Below, in pieces: positions 22,154 to 30,712 of a stretch of DNA of 36,416 bases (positions within the stretch are counted from its first letter, which is position 1; each line of letters begins with the position of its first letter). The stretch covers positions 1 through 36,416 of the forward strand of contig NZ_FNOK01000077.1 in assembly GCF_900106995.1 (NCBI RefSeq), written 5' to 3'. Source of the stretch: Saccharopolyspora shandongensis (GTDB lineage Bacteria > Actinomycetota > Actinomycetes > Mycobacteriales > Pseudonocardiaceae). Below the pieces are notes generated by a model. That model saw only the letters and a list, made by a program, of their open reading frames with translations. It ran no database searches and was not told the DNA's origin. The position numbers and the translations under genes are program-made.

Positions 22154-23821
22154 TCAGTGGGCGGCGTCGGACACTTGGTGCATCTCCAGCACCTGGAGGG
22201 CCACGGACAGCTTCAGGCAGAGTCGGGCGTCGGACATGAACGGGCCGACCAGGCGCTCCAGCTTGACGATGCGGTAGCGCATCGTGTTGTAGTGGAAGTG
22301 CAGGAAGCGGGACGCCTCGGCCACGTTGAGGTGGCAGTCCAGCAGGACTGCGAGGGTCTTCACCAGCTCGGTGCGCTCCCGGGGTTCGAGTTCGAGCAGT
22401 CGTCCCAGGGAATCCCGGGCGAACTCGCGCAGCTCGTCGGGATCGTCGATGAGGCTGAGGAGGCGGAACAGCCCGAGGTCACCGAACATGGTGATCTTCC
22501 CCGGCCCCTGGGACCGCCGTCCCATGTGGAGCGCCTTGCGGGCCTCCTCGTACGCGATGGGAATCCGCTGCGGATCGTCCACCGGACAGCTCACCCCGAT
22601 GGAAAACTCCTGCCGCGTGGTCGATTTCAGCCCGTGCCACACCGCCTTCGGTAACGCCGCCGGGTCGTCTCCAGCGTCCACGACCGCCACCAGGTTGCTC
22701 GCGAACGCCGCCGCCGCTGAATGCCGGTCGTGGTTGCGGATCTCGGCGCACCACAGGTCTATGTACCGCTGCTGTCCGAGGTCGGGGGTGCCCGCGTGCT
22801 CCGCGCCGCTCGCCAGCGCATGTTCCGCCCGGCTGACCATGACGACCAGCGGGCGCTGCAGGTCCCAACCGAAGGTGGCCCCGCGTGCCAGCGCATCCAC
22901 GATGTCGGCGGGCGTACCGGTCACCAGGTCGTGCAAGATGTTGGCTTCGAACTGGCGCTCCACGGCGGTCACCGCGAGCTGGCGGGTCACGTCGAGGGCC
23001 GCGACGACCGCGGCCTGGTCGACGGCGATCGTGACATCCATCCCCATCGGGTCCCAGCGCCCGAACGCCGTGAGGTGGCCGTGCGAGAGATCGCCCGCCC
23101 GGATCGGGGCGATGATGCCGGTGAGGTCGTGGTCCAGCTCGTGCACGCCGGGGCCGAGGTGGGAGATGCGCAGCCGGTCGTTCCGGTGGAGGAGGCCGAG
23201 GTCGGCGAGCCGCTGCTCCTCGCGCGGCGAATGCACCGCGGCCAGGACCCGGCCGGAACTGTCCGTCGCCACCACGGCAGCATCGCCGAGCAGTTCCGAG
23301 AGCTTCGCGGCGATGTCGGGCAGCCTTCCGCCCGTGAGCACGATCTGGAGGAACGCGTCGTGGATCTCCTTGGACCTCGCGATCGTGGCGGCCTGCCGGT
23401 TGACGATGTCGGAGAACACCCGGCTGAGGATGTCGTCGAAGGCAACATCGTTGGGGATCTCCACGATCGGCAGCGCGACGCGGTCGGCGGCGTCGAGCAC
23501 GACCTGCGGCAACCGCCGACCGCTGGAGCTGTACTTGATGCCGAACGCCGCGATGTCCCGCGCCGCGAACTCGGTCACCAGGTGCGCTAGCTCGGTTTCG
23601 GCCTTCGGCAGCGGGTACTCGGTGCTGAGCAGGAACTCGTTCTCCTTGATCCACGGGAGGATGTCCGGCACGGTCATCACGTTCAGCCGCTGGATCCGCC
23701 GGTGCAGCCCGTCCGCCCCGGCGGGTACCACCGCGGCTTCGAAGATCTTCATGTCCAGCAGGTCGCGTACGACGAGTTCACCGGTGATATGACCGAAGTC
23801 CGCCTGTTGGGAATCGCTCAC
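22154..23821 (-). CDS. PucR-family transcriptional regulator
   Basis: A 555-residue protein with an N-terminal PucR domain (about 15-140; VVRDLLDMKIFEAAVVPAGA, NVMTVPDILPWIKENEFLLS), a central GAF/GGDEF-like region, and the C-terminal PucR HTH (LVKTLAVLLDCHLNVAEASR, then FHYNTMRYRIVKLERL). PucR proteins are classically activators of purine catabolism. GTG 23821 is preferred because AAGGAG lies 8 bases upstream; an earlier in-frame start at 23896 gives a leader unlike the family. It is divergent from the LLM/CoA-transferase/molybdenum-hydroxylase operon and is its most likely regulator. Whether it also binds the matching site before NCS1 is inference. Confidence 0.92.
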   Translation of the reverse strand: MSDSQQADFGHITGELVVRDLLDMKIFEAAVVPAGADGLHRRIQRLNVMTVPDILPWIKENEFLLSTEYPLPKAETELAHLVTEFAARDIAAFGIKYSSSGRRLPQVVLDAADRVALPIVEIPNDVAFDDILSRVFSDIVNRQAATIARSKEIHDAFLQIVLTGGRLPDIAAKLSELLGDAAVVATDSSGRVLAAVHSPREEQRLADLGLLHRNDRLRISHLGPGVHELDHDLTGIIAPIRAGDLSHGHLTAFGRWDPMGMDVTIAVDQAAVVAALDVTRQLAVTAVERQFEANILHDLVTGTPADIVDALARGATFGWDLQRPLVVMVSRAEHALASGAEHAGTPDLGQQRYIDLWCAEIRNHDRHSAAAAFASNLVAVVDAGDDPAALPKAVWHGLKSTTRQEFSIGVSCPVDDPQRIPIAYEEARKALHMGRRSQGPGKITMFGDLGLFRLLSLIDDPDELREFARDSLGRLLELEPRERTELVKTLAVLLDCHLNVAEASRFLHFHYNTMRYRIVKLERLVGPFMSDARLCLKLSVALQVLEMHQVSDAAH

Positions 23822-23836
23822 GGCACACGCTCCTTG

Positions 23837-23866
23837 CCAACTTCTGCCAATGACCACTGGCGGTTG
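23837..23866. promoter_or_regulatory. Imperfect dyad upstream of PucR gene
   Basis: CCAAC...GCCA and TGGC...GTTGG face each other across 8 bases, with unequal inner spacing, 16-45 bases upstream of the PucR GTG. It may be an autoregulatory site. The rest of 23822-24198 carries only the TGTCA-type operator described separately. Confidence 0.25.
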
Positions 23867-24118
23867 GAGGGGAATGCTGCCATGCGCCGCGTGCAATCAC
23901 CATGCCTGCGGCGAGCCTCGACCGGATCCGCGGACCACGACGCCGCCTGCTCCGGCAGGTGCCATCAACGGGCCGGCAGACGCTGTCTCTGGACTGATTC
24001 CGGGGTGCTGTCGCCAGTGGTGTGGACCGTGCTCCGCAAGCGGCGCCAAGCACGTTCGGTCGACTCCGCACGCATCCGGAACTCCATGGCACTCAATGAC
24101 AAACGCCCGAGTTTCAGG

Positions 24119-24133
24119 TGTCAACTGATGACA
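24119..24133 (+). promoter_or_regulatory. Palindromic operator TGTCA-N5-TGACA (site 2)
   Basis: TGTCAACTGATGACA ends 65 bases before the first gene of the LLM/molybdenum-hydroxylase operon and differs at one position from the site before the NCS1 gene. It has the same orientation relative to the downstream gene. An AT-richer CAATAAAG about 18 bases downstream may be part of the promoter. Confidence 0.6.
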
Positions 24134-24198
24134 TAGGAACCGGCGAAACCCGTCAATAAAGTGGGCCGCAGCAACGCTCTCGTACAGGAGAGGACGAC

Positions 24199-25152
24199 AT
24201 GCCAGCGAAATTCGGGCTAGCCGTGGAGAACTTCACCTCCGCGCAGAGAACACCTCAGATCGAGGACCTGCTGGCCACGGCCCGCCGGGCCGAGCAACTC
24301 GGATTCAACTCCCTCTGGGCGTGGGACCACCTCTTCCTCGGCAGCCGGCAGCCCTTCCCTCAGCTCGAGGCCCTCACGACGCTGGCGGTGCTGGCATCGC
24401 ACACCACGACCATCGAGCTCGGGACCGGGATCCTGGTCCTGCCGATCCGCGACCCGGCGCTGATGGCCAAGACCGCGGCCACCATCCAGTCGATCTCCCA
24501 GGGCCGGCTCCGGCTCGGGCTCGCGGCAGGTTGGTACGAGCGCGAATTCGACGCCACCGGCACACCGTTCAAGGGCCGCGGCCGGATCTTCGAGCGCAAC
24601 CTCGAGATCTGCAAGGAACTGTGGACCAAGGACGAGGTCACCGGCACCTGGGACGACCTGTCCTTCCGCCGGGTCAAGATGTTGCCGCTCCCGCAGCCCC
24701 GCCCCCAGGTCCTCATCGGCGGGTACGTCGACCGCGTGCTCAAGCGGGTCGCCACGCTCGGCGACGGCTGGCTGACCTACTTCTACACCGCTGCGGCGTT
24801 CACCGAATCCTGGCGCAAGATCGAGCGATTCGCCGAGGAGGCGGGACGCGACCCCGGCGAGCTCCACTCGCTCAACCAGCTCCCGATCTGCATCGGATCC
24901 TCCAAAGAAGAGGCGCAGGCGCGCGTCGGTCCGTGGCTGGCGTCCTACTTCGACACGCCGGAGTGGAGCAGCGCGACCCCCGACAGCGCGATCTGCGGGA
25001 CGCCCGAGGACTGCGCGGAGCAGCTCGCCGCCCACCTCGACGCAGGCGTGCAGGAGATCTGCCTGGTCCCGTACGAATACGACCCCGAGCAGGTCGAGCG
25101 GTTCGCCGGCGAGGTCCGGCCGCTGCTGGGCAGCCTGGTGGGGGCACCATGA
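24199..25152 (+). CDS. LLM-class (luciferase-like) flavin/F420 oxidoreductase
   Basis: A 317-residue TIM-barrel protein. It opens KFGLAVENFTSAQ, and then FNSLWAWDHLFLG, TTIELGTGILVLPIRDPALM and the family hallmark GRLRLGLAAGWYEREFDATG are visible, with LPQPRPQVLIGGY toward the C-terminal half. LLM proteins use FMNH2 with O2 (monooxygenases) or F420 (dehydrogenases/reductases). The sequence alone does not separate these here, though the F420-reductase-like gene 2 kb upstream favours F420. GGAGAGG precedes ATG 24199. It is the first gene of the operon, and its stop overlaps the next ATG by 4 bases. Confidence 0.88.
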   Translation: MPAKFGLAVENFTSAQRTPQIEDLLATARRAEQLGFNSLWAWDHLFLGSRQPFPQLEALTTLAVLASHTTTIELGTGILVLPIRDPALMAKTAATIQSISQGRLRLGLAAGWYEREFDATGTPFKGRGRIFERNLEICKELWTKDEVTGTWDDLSFRRVKMLPLPQPRPQVLIGGYVDRVLKRVATLGDGWLTYFYTAAAFTESWRKIERFAEEAGRDPGELHSLNQLPICIGSSKEEAQARVGPWLASYFDTPEWSSATPDSAICGTPEDCAEQLAAHLDAGVQEICLVPYEYDPEQVERFAGEVRPLLGSLVGAP

Positions 25153-26114
25153 GCGCGCGGCTCATCACCCCGGGCACCGAGGCGGCCCGCGCAGACCTCA
25201 GCGGGCACAGCCGGGCCGCCGAGGACAAGCGCACGACGGCCGCCGATGCGGTCCGGCGGTTGGTGACCGACGGTGCGGTGATCGGCGTCGGCGGGACCAA
25301 CCACGCGCGCACTCCGATGGCACTGCTCATCGAAGTGCTGCGCCAAGGCCGCACCGGGCTGACGATGACCCGCCCGCTGTCGTGCTTCGAAGCCGAGGTC
25401 ATGCTGGCGACCGGCGCGGCCGACCGGGTGATGACCAGCTGGGTCGGCATCGGCCACGGCTGGGGCCTGGCCCCGGTGCTGCGCCGCCTGGTCGAACGTG
25501 GCGAGGCGGCCTTCGAGGAGTGGAGCCACCTGGGCATCGGCCTGCGCTACAAGGCCGGCGCGATGGGGGTGCCGTTCCTGCCCACGGTCAGCATGCTCGG
25601 GTCCGACATCCACCGGCGACTGGAGCTGGCCACGATCGCCTGTCCTTACACCGGTCAGGTGCTCAACGCCGTGCCGAGCCTCAACCCCGACGTCGCGCTC
25701 GTTCACGTTCAGCGCGCCGACGCCTCGGGGAACGCGCAGATCGACGGGTACCAGCTGATGGATGCGGACCTGGTGCTCGCCTCCCGCCGCGTGATCCTGA
25801 CGGCCGAGGAGATCGTGCCCACCGACCAGCTCCGCCTCGACCCGGCCCGGACCCTGGTGCCGGCCTTCGCGGTCGATGCGGTGGTGCACCAGCCGATGGG
25901 CGCCTACCCGCACGAGTGCTACGGCCATTACGAAGCCGACCTCGACGAGTTCGCCGCCTACATGCAGGCAGTCCGGGCCGACGGGCTCGACGGGGCTCGC
26001 GCCTATGCCGCCGGCTTGGCCTCCCACGCCGATCACGACGCGTACACCGGCTCGGTGGATCCCGGCCGCCTCGCGGCGCTCCGCCGTACCGGCGAGGAGT
26101 TGATGCCGCGGTGA
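25149..26114 (+). CDS. CoA-transferase family I, subunit A (GctA/IpdA-like)
   Basis: A 321-residue alpha subunit. Family segments are VTDGAVIGVGGTNHARTPMA, FEEWSHLGIGLRYKAGAMGV followed by PFLPT, CPYTGQVLNAVPSLNPDVAL and VHVQRADASGNAQIDG. The long form with an extra C-terminal part (about 260-321, Tyr/His-rich, EADLDEFAAYMQAVR) resembles glutaconate CoA-transferase alpha and the IpdA ring hydrolase. It works with the next gene product as a heteromer. The role may be CoA transfer to a dicarboxylate or hydrolytic ring opening of a CoA ester; the sequence does not decide. ATGA overlap with the LLM gene, GTGA overlap with subunit B. Confidence 0.88.
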   Translation: MSARLITPGTEAARADLSGHSRAAEDKRTTAADAVRRLVTDGAVIGVGGTNHARTPMALLIEVLRQGRTGLTMTRPLSCFEAEVMLATGAADRVMTSWVGIGHGWGLAPVLRRLVERGEAAFEEWSHLGIGLRYKAGAMGVPFLPTVSMLGSDIHRRLELATIACPYTGQVLNAVPSLNPDVALVHVQRADASGNAQIDGYQLMDADLVLASRRVILTAEEIVPTDQLRLDPARTLVPAFAVDAVVHQPMGAYPHECYGHYEADLDEFAAYMQAVRADGLDGARAYAAGLASHADHDAYTGSVDPGRLAALRRTGEELMPR

Positions 26115-26926
26115 TCGACTCGCTGATCGGCAGCGCCGAACAAGCGCTCGTGCTTGCGCAGCACCCGCAGGCCCGGCCCGACGAGATCATGACCATCGCC
26201 GCGAGCCGGCTGCTCGAGGACGGCAAGGTGCTGTTCGCCGGCATCGGCCAGCCGCTCCTGGCCGCCGCGATCGCCAAGCGACGGCAGGCGCCGCAGCTGA
26301 CCGTGCTGCTCGAGGGCGGGATGATCGGCGTCGAGCTGAAGCCCGGTGAGGTGCCCGCCTCGACCAACGAGGTCCGCGCCGCGGTCGGCGCCCAGATGCT
26401 GACCGGCGCCACGGACATCTTCCTCATGGCCCAGCGCGGCTTCTTCGACTACGGCTTCATCGGTGCCGCGCAAGTGGACCGGTACGGCAACGTCAACACC
26501 AGCATCGTCGGCGATCCCGCGAAGCCGACCGTCAGGCTGCCCGGCCCGGGCGGTGCCAACGACATCGCGTCGATGTGCAACCAGGTCGTGATCGTCACCC
26601 AGCACGAACCACGACGGTTCGTCGAACAGGTCGACTTCGTGACGAGCCCCGGCCACCTCACCGGCGGCACCAGCCGCCACGACAGCGGGCTGCTGCACGG
26701 CGGCCCGGGCTGGGTGGTCACCGACCTGGCGCTGCTCGACTTCGCCCCGCATTCCCACCGGATGCGGGTTCGAGCGCTCCAAGCCGGAGCGACCCTCGAC
26801 CAAGTGCACGCGGCCACCGGTTTCGAGTTGCTCGTCCACGAGGAGCTCGGCTACCTGCAGCCGGTTGCGGACGTCGAACTCGAGGTGCTCCGCCACCTCG
26901 TCGGTCGGGCGGAGGAATCCCCATGA
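26111..26926 (+). CDS. CoA-transferase family I, subunit B (GctB/IpdB-like)
   Basis: A 271-residue beta subunit. DEIMTIAASRLLEDGKVLFA, GIGQPLLAAAIAKR and LTVLLEGGMIG are typical. E68 in LLEGG sits where family I transferases carry the Glu that forms the CoA thioester, so true transfer is possible. Later GAAQVDRYGNVNTSIVGD and LPGPGGANDIASMCNQVVIV match the family. GTG 26111 overlaps the subunit A stop. The coupled subunits sit between the LLM enzyme and the molybdenum hydroxylase, which suggests a ring or side-chain degradation route that ends in a CoA ester. Confidence 0.88.
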   Translation: MIDSLIGSAEQALVLAQHPQARPDEIMTIAASRLLEDGKVLFAGIGQPLLAAAIAKRRQAPQLTVLLEGGMIGVELKPGEVPASTNEVRAAVGAQMLTGATDIFLMAQRGFFDYGFIGAAQVDRYGNVNTSIVGDPAKPTVRLPGPGGANDIASMCNQVVIVTQHEPRRFVEQVDFVTSPGHLTGGTSRHDSGLLHGGPGWVVTDLALLDFAPHSHRMRVRALQAGATLDQVHAATGFELLVHEELGYLQPVADVELEVLRHLVGRAEESP

Positions 26927-27831
26927 GCATCCAGGAAATCGTGCCGACCGCCGCCGGCCGCACGCCGGCGACCTGCTTCGAGTACCAGCGCGCCGAATCA
27001 TGGACCGACGCCGTCGAGCTGCTCCGGATCTGGGACGGGGAGGCCAAGATCCTCGCCGGCGGCCAGAGCCTGGTGCCGATGCTCAACCTGCGGCTGGCGT
27101 TCCCGGGCGCGCTGATCGACGTCAACTCGGTGCCGGCAGGCGACCCGCGGGTCGAGGACGGCAGCCTGGTCATCGACGCCAACACCCGGCACCGCGTGCT
27201 CACCTCCTCCGAGATCGTCCGGGCGCACGCCCCGATGCTCGCGCACGCGGTCCGCTTCGTCGGCAATGCGCGGGTCCGAAACCGCGGCACGTTCGGCGGA
27301 TCTCTCGCGCACGCGGATCCCACCGCGGAGATCGGATGCGTCGCGCTGGCGCTCGGCGCCGAGTTCGACGTGCTCGGACCGGAAGGGCCCCGGACGGTGG
27401 CCGCCGAGGACTTCTTCATCACCTACCTGACCACGGCGCTGGGGCCCGGGGAAGTGGTCACCGCCGCACGGCTACCGGTCGGCGGTGACGCTCGATGGGG
27501 ATTCCACGAGGTGGTGCGGCGTTACTCGGACTTCGCGACCGTGAGCGTCAGCGTGGTCGCACGGCCCGGTGGCGCTGGAGGGCAACCGGACCTGCGAGTC
27601 GTGCTCGGGGGCGTCGCCGACCGGCCGGTCCTGGTCGACCGCGAACTGCTCGAGCCGGCGCTCGCCGACCCCGGTTCCCCGGACCGCGCCCGCGAGAGCG
27701 CCGAGGCGATCGCGGCGTCGCTCGAGCCCGACACCGATCTGCACGCGACCGCCGACTACCGACGGCGGCTGGTGGCGGTACACACTCGGCGCCTGCTCCA
27801 GCAGGCGCTCTGCGAGGAGGGCACGGCATGA
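26923..27831 (+). CDS. Molybdenum hydroxylase FAD-binding (medium) subunit
   Basis: A 302-residue CoxM/XdhB-type subunit. FAD-binding motifs are AGGQSLVPMLNLRLAFPG and GTFGGSLAHADPTAEI, followed by the C-terminal CO-dehydrogenase flavoprotein domain (DARWGFHEVVRRYSDFATVS). It accepts electrons from the 2Fe-2S subunit and passes them to an external acceptor. Its ATG overlaps the CoA-transferase stop and its stop overlaps the next ATG, each by 4 bases. Confidence 0.93.
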   Translation: MSIQEIVPTAAGRTPATCFEYQRAESWTDAVELLRIWDGEAKILAGGQSLVPMLNLRLAFPGALIDVNSVPAGDPRVEDGSLVIDANTRHRVLTSSEIVRAHAPMLAHAVRFVGNARVRNRGTFGGSLAHADPTAEIGCVALALGAEFDVLGPEGPRTVAAEDFFITYLTTALGPGEVVTAARLPVGGDARWGFHEVVRRYSDFATVSVSVVARPGGAGGQPDLRVVLGGVADRPVLVDRELLEPALADPGSPDRARESAEAIAASLEPDTDLHATADYRRRLVAVHTRRLLQQALCEEGTA

Positions 27832-28331
27832 TCCGGACTCAGCTCACGCTGCGCGTCAACGACCGCGAACACGAGATCTGGGTTCGCAACGACCGCACCC
27901 TGCTCGACGTGCTCCACGACGACCTGGGCATGCCCGACGTGCGCTACGGCTGCGCCGAAGGCGTGTGCGGCACGTGCACGGTGCTGCTGGACGGCGATCC
28001 CGTCAGCGCCTGCAGCATGTACGCCGTCCAGGCTGAAGGCCACGAGGTGATGACCCTCCGCGGCTGGTCGGATCCCCGGGACGAGCCGCACCCGCTCCAG
28101 AAGCGCTTCCTGGAGCGCGGCGCCGCGCAGTGCGGGTTCTGCACCGCCGGGGTGCTGCTCACCGCGGCCACCCTGGCCCAGCGCAACCCGGCGGCCTCCC
28201 GCGAGGAGATCCGGCACGAGCTGGTCGGCAACCTGTGCCGGTGCACCGGCTACCAGGCGATCGTCGACGCGGTCGAGGACTACCTGCACACACCGGCGGA
28301 GCGGACCGCCGAGATGGGAGGTGCCCAGTGA
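27828..28331 (+). CDS. Molybdenum hydroxylase 2Fe-2S (small) subunit
   Basis: A 167-residue CoxS/XdhC-type protein. The plant-ferredoxin cluster ligands are C42, C47, C50 and C62 (GCAEGVCGTC ... SAC). The second cluster is held by C102, C105, C137 and C139 (QCGFC ... CRC). All eight Cys are present. It relays electrons from the molybdenum cofactor to FAD. It is joined by 4-base overlaps to the FAD subunit before it and the large subunit after it. Confidence 0.94.
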   Translation: MIRTQLTLRVNDREHEIWVRNDRTLLDVLHDDLGMPDVRYGCAEGVCGTCTVLLDGDPVSACSMYAVQAEGHEVMTLRGWSDPRDEPHPLQKRFLERGAAQCGFCTAGVLLTAATLAQRNPAASREEIRHELVGNLCRCTGYQAIVDAVEDYLHTPAERTAEMGGAQ

Positions 28332-30712
28332 CGACGGTCGACCCCGGGACCACCCCGGAGACCATCGGGCCGGCCGAGCTCGACCCGGACGCCGACTCGG
28401 GTCCGCTGGCGCGCGAGCGGGATTTCCGCGTCGTCGGCCAGTCCCCCGCGCACCACGATTTCGTCAACAAGGTCCGCGGCACCCTGCTGTACGCCGCCGA
28501 CTGGAGCCTGCCGGGCATGGTGCACGGCAAGGTGGTCCGGTCCGACGCCGGCCCCGCCAAGATCGTCAGCATCGACACCTCGGCCGCGGAGCGGCTCGAG
28601 GGCGTGGTGGCCGTGCTCACGGCGGCGGACGTCCCGCACAACGCGATCGTCGAACACGCCAGCGGCGGGCTCGGCGAACTCACCGTCGAGCAGCCGGTGC
28701 TCGCCGTCGACCGGGTCCGGTACGTCGGGGAGCCGGTCGCGGTCGTGGCCGCAACGGACCCCGAGATCGCGGCCGAAGCGGCGGATCTCGTGGAGGTCGT
28801 GTACGAACCGCTGCCGGGTGTGTACAGCCCGGAAGACGCCTTGGCCGAGGACGCCCCGCTCGTGCACGAGGAGGGCAACGTTCTGGTCAACTGGCGCCTC
28901 GAGCGCGGGGATCTCGATGCCGCGTTCGCCGAGGCCGATGTCGTCGTCGAGGACACCTACCGCAGCCAGCACGTCGAGCACGCCTACCTCGAAACCGAGG
29001 CCGGCGTCGGCTGGATCGAAAACGACGTGGTGACGCTGCGCATCTCCACGCAGGTGATCGAGCACGCCGTCGAGATCGCCTCGATCCTCGGCCTGCCGCA
29101 GAACCAGGTGCGCGTCATCGCCTCGTACATGGGCGGCGGCTTCGGCGGCAAGGAGGACATGACCGTCGAGCCGTACATCGCCCTGCTGGTGTGGCGGACC
29201 CGCCGCCCCGTGCGGATGGTCTGGTCGCGCCAGGAATCGATCCTGGCCAGCACCAAGCGGCACCCGTTCACGATGCACTACCGGACGGCAGCGACGAAGG
29301 AGGGCAAGCTCCTGGCCGTCGACGCGGACATCGTCGGCGACGCCGGTGCCTACCCGTGCCTGAGCGCCCGGGTGCTGTTCGCCGGAGCGGCGCTGTCGAC
29401 CGGTCCCTACAAGGTGCCAGTCGTGCGCGCGCGGTCCCGCGCGGTCTTCACCAACAACGTGCCGACCAGCGCCTTCCGCGGTTTCGGTGCGATGCAGGTG
29501 GTCTTCGCCTACGAATCGCAGCTGGACGCGCTGGCCGCGAAGCTCGGCTTGAGCCGCGAGGAGGTGCGCGACCGCAACCACATCGAGAAGGGCGATCTCA
29601 CCGCCGCCGGCGAGCCGGTGACGACCGCGGTCGCCGTCCGCGATACCCGTCGAGCCGCGCTCGAGATGCTCGGTGAGCCGAGCCGGCCCAGCGGCCCGCA
29701 CACGGTGATCGGGCGCGGCTTCGGCAGCAGCATGCAGCCCTACGGGCGGACCATCTGGTTCCGCGACCACGCCTCGGCTTGGGTGACGCTGCAGGCCGAC
29801 GGGACGCTGCTGATCCGCAGCGGCGTGACCGACCTCGGGGCCGGGCAGGCCGCGAGCTTGTGCCAGATCGCCTCGGAGATCCTCGGCGTGCCGCTGGCCG
29901 ACATCAGCGTCTACATCGGCGACACCGCGCTCAACCCGCCCGCCGGCGGCACCTTCGCCACCCGTCAGCTCTACATGTCGGGCAACGCGATCCTGCGGGC
30001 GGCGAGGAAGCTGCGCGACCAGCTGTCCCCGGTCGCGGCCAAGGCTCTCGGCGTCGGTGAAGACCAGCTGGTCTGGATCGACGGGATGGTGCGCACCGAG
30101 GACGGTGACACCGGCCTGAGCCTGCCTGAGCTGGTGCGCGCCGCGACCGACGCCGGTGTGGACACCTCGGTGCTCAACACCTGGCGCGCCCGGTCCGGCG
30201 GTTTCGACCCCAAGGAGGGGCAGGGGCACACCTTCCCGGACTACACCTTCGGCACTCACGCCGCCGAGGTCGAGGTGGACCTCGAAACCGGCGACGTCCG
30301 GCTCCTGAAGTACGCCGCGTGCCACGACGTCGGCCGGGCGATCAACCCGGTCCGGGTCCAGGGCCAGATCATCGGTGGCGCGGCGCAGGGCATCGGCTAC
30401 GCGCTGATGGAAGACTGCGCGACCGACGCCGGACGCCCGCTGTCCTCGCTGTTCGCCGACTACCTCATCCCGTCCTCGATGGACCTGCCCGACATCGGGG
30501 TGGCCGTGGTCGAGAGCGGCGAAGGCCGGGGCCCGCTCAACGCTCGCGGCGTCGGCGAGCCCCCGATCGGACCGCCGGCCGCCACCATCGCCAGCGCCGT
30601 CGAGGACGCCATCGGCATCCGGCCCACCGAACTGCCCATCACCGCCGAGCGGGTCATGGCCCTGCTCGACCAGCGCGCCCGGACGGACGCGGGGAGAGGA
30701 GATCGCGCGTGA
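28328..30712 (+). CDS. Molybdenum hydroxylase large (Mo-pterin) subunit
   Basis: A 794-residue aldehyde oxidase/xanthine dehydrogenase family catalytic subunit. GGGFGGK is at 269-275, TSAFRGFGAMQV follows, DLGAGQAASLCQIASEILG lies in the second half, and the catalytic Glu is E744 in GVGEPPIGPPAA. The AFRGFG loop replaces the AYxCSFR loop of form I CO dehydrogenase, so this is a hydroxylase of an aldehyde, N-heterocycle or similar C-H, not CODH. GTG 28328 overlaps the small-subunit stop. Order FAD, FeS, Mo is that of cox-like operons. No cofactor-maturation genes (XdhC, MobA) are in the window. Confidence 0.94.
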   Translation: MTTVDPGTTPETIGPAELDPDADSGPLARERDFRVVGQSPAHHDFVNKVRGTLLYAADWSLPGMVHGKVVRSDAGPAKIVSIDTSAAERLEGVVAVLTAADVPHNAIVEHASGGLGELTVEQPVLAVDRVRYVGEPVAVVAATDPEIAAEAADLVEVVYEPLPGVYSPEDALAEDAPLVHEEGNVLVNWRLERGDLDAAFAEADVVVEDTYRSQHVEHAYLETEAGVGWIENDVVTLRISTQVIEHAVEIASILGLPQNQVRVIASYMGGGFGGKEDMTVEPYIALLVWRTRRPVRMVWSRQESILASTKRHPFTMHYRTAATKEGKLLAVDADIVGDAGAYPCLSARVLFAGAALSTGPYKVPVVRARSRAVFTNNVPTSAFRGFGAMQVVFAYESQLDALAAKLGLSREEVRDRNHIEKGDLTAAGEPVTTAVAVRDTRRAALEMLGEPSRPSGPHTVIGRGFGSSMQPYGRTIWFRDHASAWVTLQADGTLLIRSGVTDLGAGQAASLCQIASEILGVPLADISVYIGDTALNPPAGGTFATRQLYMSGNAILRAARKLRDQLSPVAAKALGVGEDQLVWIDGMVRTEDGDTGLSLPELVRAATDAGVDTSVLNTWRARSGGFDPKEGQGHTFPDYTFGTHAAEVEVDLETGDVRLLKYAACHDVGRAINPVRVQGQIIGGAAQGIGYALMEDCATDAGRPLSSLFADYLIPSSMDLPDIGVAVVESGEGRGPLNARGVGEPPIGPPAATIASAVEDAIGIRPTELPITAERVMALLDQRARTDAGRGDRA

